Source: a virus
Direction: 5' to 3' (one strand)
Length of the DNA stretch: 62,151 bases
Virus record (IMG/VR): IMGVR_UViG_3300008107_000088
Span: 1-62,151 of that record
Part shown: piece after piece, positions 58,982 to 62,151 of the stretch
Position numbering within the stretch: the stretch's first letter is position 1
How the letters are laid out: the number at the start of each line of letters is the position of its first letter
Translations under genes and position numbers: made by a program
Notes under the pieces: generated by a model
What the model was told of the DNA's origin: nothing
What the model saw: the letters and a program-made list of their open reading frames with translations, nothing else
Databases searched by the model: none

Positions 58982-59294
58982 AGTAGTTGTGGATGACTGT
59001 TAGTTTGTTGTGATGACCAACATCAATAGGTCTAGCAGCGCAGTAGTCTTTGAACTTCTGGTGCAGGTAGTCTTTGGCAGTGTCATTCTTGGGCAATTTC
59101 TTCTTATATCGACTGATGTACTCAAGAATTACACAGCGTCCATAGACAATTTGGCTTGAGACAATTCCAACAAACCAGATGGCTGGCAGTACTGAGACAA
59201 ACCAGACACCTTTGATAAGAAGGAATGCACTTACAAATGACAGTGGACCATAGACTACTTGGCCAATTTTGTTGATCAGCCTGAGTACTGAGAT
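58920..59294 (-). CDS. Membrane protein frame with no standard start (AUC in TAATC junction)
   Basis: The frame is open from 59540 down to a TAA at 58920-58922 but has no ATG, GTG or TTG until deep inside. From the ATC at 59294, whose A is the last base of the upstream stop (TAATC), 124 residues follow: ISVLRLINKIGQ, hydrophobic stretches VVYGPLSFVSAFLLI and VWFVSVLPAIWFVGIV (two likely membrane segments), then a basic cytoplasmic-like part RYKKKLPKNDTAKDY. Elsewhere in this window junctions of this kind read TAATG. A -1 frameshift from the upstream gene at GAAAAAC is an alternative. Confidence 0.5.
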   Translation of the reverse strand: MSVLRLINKIGQVVYGPLSFVSAFLLIKGVWFVSVLPAIWFVGIVSSQIVYGRCVILEYISRYKKKLPKNDTAKDYLHQKFKDYCAARPIDVGHHNKLTVIHNYYEEASFHYLRECPVRIHCGS

Positions 59295-59797
59295 TACTTT
59301 CCTAGTTCGATGACCGTACAGTTTTTCTTCAAGGTTTCGACGGAGAGAGGTGAGTTGTCGATGGTCGAGCCGTCTTTCAGGTGCAACGTCACTGTCTTCC
59401 CGTTGAACTCGGCAATCGAGATCGCACGCAGGTTCACTCCGCTCAACGTGAATGCTGGGGTGACCAGACGTCGCTCCACCTTTTGGGTTGGACCAGCCTT
59501 GCTCGTCTGGGTCTGAGGGACCGGTGGTAGACCCTCGCTCTTATCAATCCAAGAGTGGGCCTTCTCAGTCACAATTGGCTTTTCACCCATCAGCTTGGCA
59601 AAAAGCGGAGGGAGGTAACCGTGGTTCTTGGCCACCTTAAGCAAGGTGGCCTCAATGCCACTGGAATTGGGTGAACAGAGCTTCTGAGAAGCAAGTTCAG
59701 CCACGACAGCCGACTTAGTCGGCTTGACACTCAAAGCTTTCTCCACCTTGTTAAGGGTAGAAACTGCTTGGTCTTTGTTTAGATCACTTAGTTTCAT
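59294..59797 (-). CDS. Hypothetical protein, 167 aa
   Basis: ATG 59797 with a real Shine-Dalgarno-like AAAAGGAACCA just upstream, unusual here. N-terminal helical domain (residues 1-75) and C-terminal beta domain (TLSGVNLRAISIAEFNGK, TVTLHLKDGSTIDN). Codon use is richer in C and G than in its neighbours. A weak promoter-like pair (TTGTTT, TAATAA) lies upstream inside the neighbouring gene. No family recognised. Confidence 0.55.
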   Translation of the reverse strand: MKLSDLNKDQAVSTLNKVEKALSVKPTKSAVVAELASQKLCSPNSSGIEATLLKVAKNHGYLPPLFAKLMGEKPIVTEKAHSWIDKSEGLPPVPQTQTSKAGPTQKVERRLVTPAFTLSGVNLRAISIAEFNGKTVTLHLKDGSTIDNSPLSVETLKKNCTVIELGK

Positions 59798-60029
59798 TGG
59801 TTCCTTTTATTACACCTGTGCTATCCTGTAAACAAGTTTTTCTCCCCATGGTGACGTTTGACGTCGCCTTTACATCTTTATTCGTGAACTCCCAGATCTC
59901 TCCTGAGCTGTCCAGGATCACTGTGAAGAGCTTCTCAATCTCACTGCCATAGTCTGTCACAAGCCAGACTCTGCCACGACCTTTAGGCGTTTCAACTTGA
60001 AGTGATTGTTGTACCTCTAGTATTGTCAT
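59784..60029 (-). CDS. Hypothetical small protein, 81 aa
   Basis: Beta-rich small protein: GRVWLVTDYGSEIEKLFTVI, then LDSSGEIWEFTNKDVKATSN. Overlaps the carbamoyltransferase gene upstream by 4 bp and the next gene downstream by 14 bp, so it is in one minus-strand operon with them. No family recognised. Confidence 0.55.
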   Translation of the reverse strand: MTILEVQQSLQVETPKGRGRVWLVTDYGSEIEKLFTVILDSSGEIWEFTNKDVKATSNVTMGRKTCLQDSTGVIKGTNETK

Positions 60030-61762
60030 TGAAAGTTTCCAATGACAAGAATAGGAGCGGTCATTTGGCCATTTGAAGCCTCAACCTCTTTCAGGTTAAA
60101 GGCCATATCCTCAATGGCATCTTTAGCTGAGTAAACGATAGGAACACCATGAACATTCAGAGACGTGTTGATCAACGCTGGATGTTCTGGGTAGAGATTT
60201 CTCAGGATGTTCGAGATGGGCTGAATGTTGTTTGACTCAATCAGCTGAGGTCTCCCTGAGTATCCATACTTATTGCTGAACTTTGGATAGGGATGCATCA
60301 CACCTCTGAATCGCTCAACGTCCACAGTGGGGTGGTAGTCCAGCGTAAGGATCATGTAGTCTAGAGATCCAGCTACTCGACTGATGTCACTGTGGTTGAA
60401 GAAAGCATGGGCATGTTGCTTCAACATCACTGGAGCCATAGGCATAACGGTGTCACGACCATTCAGTGAATTGATAGTCGCCACATTGTCATTAAATGGC
60501 AATGAAAGAGTTGTCGTATTGCACAAGGCTCTTGGTCCAAATTCCATCGAACCTGTGACTGTATTGACAATCTTATTTTGCTTCAGCTGAGACACAACGA
60601 AATCAATGTAGCTCTGCTTGTTGTTGAAGTAGAAGTGTCCAGGCCTGAACTCAGTTCCATTAGCACAGATAATGCCAGGAACACGAAGATCTCTGTGGCC
60701 CCACAGGAGGCTGTCCAGACCCATCACAGATCCCTCATTGTATCTCATCAAGCCAATGGCTGCACCTTGATCACCAGCAAGTGGCGTGGCACAGAACTCA
60801 CCAGGAATCTTAGATAGAATGTGGTTGTTCAGCTTGACATTGTAGTGAAGTCCTCCAGTGACAATGATGTTGTCAATTGAGAAGTCGTCGATGATGTTCG
60901 TATAGTAGTTTTCGATGATGCACTGAACGAAGTGGCCAATGATCTTACGTAGATCAGTCTTGCCAAATGCTTCCTTATTCTTGCCAGTGATCTTCTCAAT
61001 CACTTCATCAAATCTAGCCCACAGCTTATTCTTTACGCTGATCAAGCGTTCTACACTGATATAGCTTGAGTTGGAGCTTGGATCAGAAGTACGTTTTTGG
61101 AATTCATCAGCCCATTTGTGGGCCTCTGTCTGAAGATTCTTGATCTCTGAGTTGGTCAGCACTTCATCAACCCAGGTCTCATATCCCAAGAATTTATACT
61201 CATCCTGGTTTTCTTTCATGCCACAATATGAGGTGGCATACTGGTAAAGCAAGCCTAGAGAGTTTTCATAGCCATACACGCGATGGATCAGAGACATTGT
61301 GTCTGCTGCTGCATTCCACTTGTAGATGGAGAAGACTTCTTCTTTGTTTCCAAAGCCATCAGCAACACAGATATGAATGGGGTCTAGTGCTGTGGAGTGA
61401 GCCTCATAGAAAGCTCTAGCAGCCCAAGCATGAGCATCGTGATGCGTAAACTGTGGGTTAAGAGTAACGAGTTTTAGCTTGTGAGTGCTGCAAAGTTCCT
61501 CCACAAAATGTGGGTTCCAGTGCTTGTCATTGAACCCATTCTTGTGGAAATCAAAGTCATCAAACCAGTGTGATACATAGAGATACTGGGAACCCAGGAC
61601 GTTGTTCTGGTGATTCTTAAGACACTCCTCGATTGAGAGCTGAGGAAACTGAGATGAGCTCTTGATTCGATTAAGACGCTCCTCTTCATATCCAGCCACA
61701 ATACGAAATTCATCCGTAGTGATAGCTGACGAGTTGTGTCCAAGCGTAAGTAGTAAGTTCAT
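60026..61762 (-). CDS. Carbamoyltransferase, NodU/TobZ family
   Basis: 578 aa. N-terminal Kae1/YrdC-associated-type fold of O-carbamoyltransferases: LGHNSSA (7-13), GYEEERLNRIK (24-34), THHDAH metal site (106-111), ICVADGFG, GGLHYNVKLN, and the C-terminal domain with FGPRALCNTT and ALINTSLNVHG. It transfers a carbamoyl group from carbamoyl phosphate (via carbamoyladenylate) to a hydroxyl. It overlaps by 4 bp the TS/dCMP hydroxymethylase homologue at the window end, suggesting that the hydroxymethyl of modified cytosine is the acceptor. Antibiotic or nodulation substrates are very unlikely in this setting. Confidence 0.88.
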   Translation of the reverse strand: MNLLLTLGHNSSAITTDEFRIVAGYEEERLNRIKSSSQFPQLSIEECLKNHQNNVLGSQYLYVSHWFDDFDFHKNGFNDKHWNPHFVEELCSTHKLKLVTLNPQFTHHDAHAWAARAFYEAHSTALDPIHICVADGFGNKEEVFSIYKWNAAADTMSLIHRVYGYENSLGLLYQYATSYCGMKENQDEYKFLGYETWVDEVLTNSEIKNLQTEAHKWADEFQKRTSDPSSNSSYISVERLISVKNKLWARFDEVIEKITGKNKEAFGKTDLRKIIGHFVQCIIENYYTNIIDDFSIDNIIVTGGLHYNVKLNNHILSKIPGEFCATPLAGDQGAAIGLMRYNEGSVMGLDSLLWGHRDLRVPGIICANGTEFRPGHFYFNNKQSYIDFVVSQLKQNKIVNTVTGSMEFGPRALCNTTTLSLPFNDNVATINSLNGRDTVMPMAPVMLKQHAHAFFNHSDISRVAGSLDYMILTLDYHPTVDVERFRGVMHPYPKFSNKYGYSGRPQLIESNNIQPISNILRNLYPEHPALINTSLNVHGVPIVYSAKDAIEDMAFNLKEVEASNGQMTAPILVIGNFQ

Positions 61763-62151
61763 GACTTAAAGAATTTCAAATCGTGGTACAGGTGGGTGCT
61801 TAGTGCAAAGGGACTTTCAAATGTGAATTCATCGTCAAAGAAGTGTCTTAGTTGTAGCATGTCGCCTAACTCATCTGGGTGGAATGTGGGCCACTCAATG
61901 AGCGTGGCATGCTCATAGGTAAGATTCTTGTATTCAATGTGGAGTGAACCCACATTGTGGAAATAAGTACCCACATCCAATCCTAAAAATGTGGCCATCA
62001 TCTCCTGCAGCATTGTGAAAAATACCACATCTGTTCTAAACCCAAAATGAAGTTCATTTGACCTCATTGTAGTGATTAGATTCAATCGGTTATTACGAAT
62101 CAGAAACTGCAATGAGGTTGTACAGATGTGGTCACTTGTTCCAGACATGGC
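61759..62151 (-). CDS. Thymidylate synthase/dCMP hydroxymethylase homologue, C-terminal part
   Basis: The frame continues beyond the right edge; the ATG at 62148 is probably internal. Numbering from it: Cys9 in HICTTSLQF is the catalytic Cys; Arg29-Ser30-Asn31 follow at the right distance for the phosphate-binding R-S; Asp40 in GFRTDVVF occupies the place of Asn177 of thymidylate synthase (31 residues after the Cys), the change that gives dCMP instead of dUMP specificity in T4 gp42; His70 in GSLHIEY matches His207. Family members methylate or hydroxymethylate the pyrimidine 5 position. Last 40 residues are divergent. It is coupled to the carbamoyltransferase gene. Confidence 0.82.
   Translation of the reverse strand, partial: AMSGTSDHICTTSLQFLIRNNRLNLITTMRSNELHFGFRTDVVFFTMLQEMMATFLGLDVGTYFHNVGSLHIEYKNLTYEHATLIEWPTFHPDELGDMLQLRHFFDDEFTFESPFALSTHLYHDLKFFKS

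Noticed and set aside
59803-59835. Promoter-like TTGTTTACA and TAATAA upstream of 59797 (minus)
   Set aside because: With TTTACA the spacing is 14, too short; the TTGTTT reading has a poor -35. The site lies inside a coding gene of the same operon, so it is only mentioned, not listed.

Overview
The window is a contiguous piece of a large, tailed, contractile (myovirus-type) bacteriophage genome with T4-like ancestry. Direct evidence is a large terminase, a prohead protease joined to a scaffold, a gp23-like major capsid protein, tail sheath and tube, a tape measure and baseplate hub, together with T4-type replication and recombination proteins (DnaB-like helicase, UvsX-like recombinase, gp32-like ssDNA-binding protein, split gp46/Rad50-like ATPase, RuvC-like resolvase, NAD-dependent ligase, SNF2 and XPD/DinG-like helicases). 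Genes are packed head-to-tail with ATGA, GTGA or TAATG overlaps. No portal protein, DNA polymerase or integrase was found, so the window is only part of a genome; both ends cut through genes. Almost no start codon, even those of the most abundant virion proteins, has a Shine-Dalgarno sequence. This suggests a host that initiates translation largely without one, but the host cannot be named from this sequence.

Layout. 1-2.5 kb: DnaB-like helicase end, then an amidoligase behind its own promoter. 2.5-9.4 kb: packaging (terminase) and baseplate/tail proteins. 9.4-11 kb: XPD/DinG-like helicase on the minus strand. 11-16.8 kb: a run of unknown proteins, several with a short basic N-terminal peptide ending in an [I/L]-x-E site, probably proteins packed inside the head. 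16.8-17.3 kb: tRNA-Ser(UGA) and a membrane zinc-ribbon protein. 17.3-23.7 kb: early-type block with 55-aa ORF, LigA, RuvC-like resolvase, two virion-type proteins, SNF2 helicase. 23.7-26.8 kb: first glycosyltransferase cluster. 26.8-33.6 kb: ssDNA-binding protein, UvsX, a metallopeptidase relative lacking its catalytic motif, and two adjacent sigma-like proteins. 33.6-37.3 kb: second glycosyltransferase cluster. 37.3-40.7 kb: protease-scaffold and major capsid, closed by a strong terminator. 40.7-51.8 kb: a DNA glycosylase-like gene, tape measure, baseplate genes and the split gp46-like gene. 51.8-53.3 kb: GlmS-type glutaminase and a Vsr/DUF559-like nuclease on the minus strand. 53.3-58.5 kb: neck-like, head-internal, sheath and tube genes, closed by a second strong terminator. 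58.5-62.15 kb: minus-strand block ending in a NodU/TobZ-type carbamoyltransferase and a thymidylate synthase/dCMP hydroxymethylase homologue that runs off the window.

How the parts work together. The TS homologue has Asp where dUMP-specific synthases have Asn, and it overlaps the carbamoyltransferase gene. This predicts hydroxymethylation of dCMP followed by carbamoylation, giving hypermodified cytosine (5-carbamoyloxymethyl-dC) in phage DNA. Five genes or operons (amidoligase, 55-aa ORF/LigA, SNF2, a 224-aa unknown and the GlmS-type glutaminase) share a TTTACA-(16-18)-TAxxCT promoter placed so close to the start codon that the mRNA should be leaderless or nearly so. The amidoligase and glutaminase, 50 kb apart, may form an amide-ligation pathway. 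A candidate late sigma gene carries a perfect intrinsic terminator inside its coding sequence. One membrane-protein frame has no standard start codon, only AUC in a TAATC junction. The only gap longer than 300 bases between ordinary genes (58982-59293) is filled by that frame.
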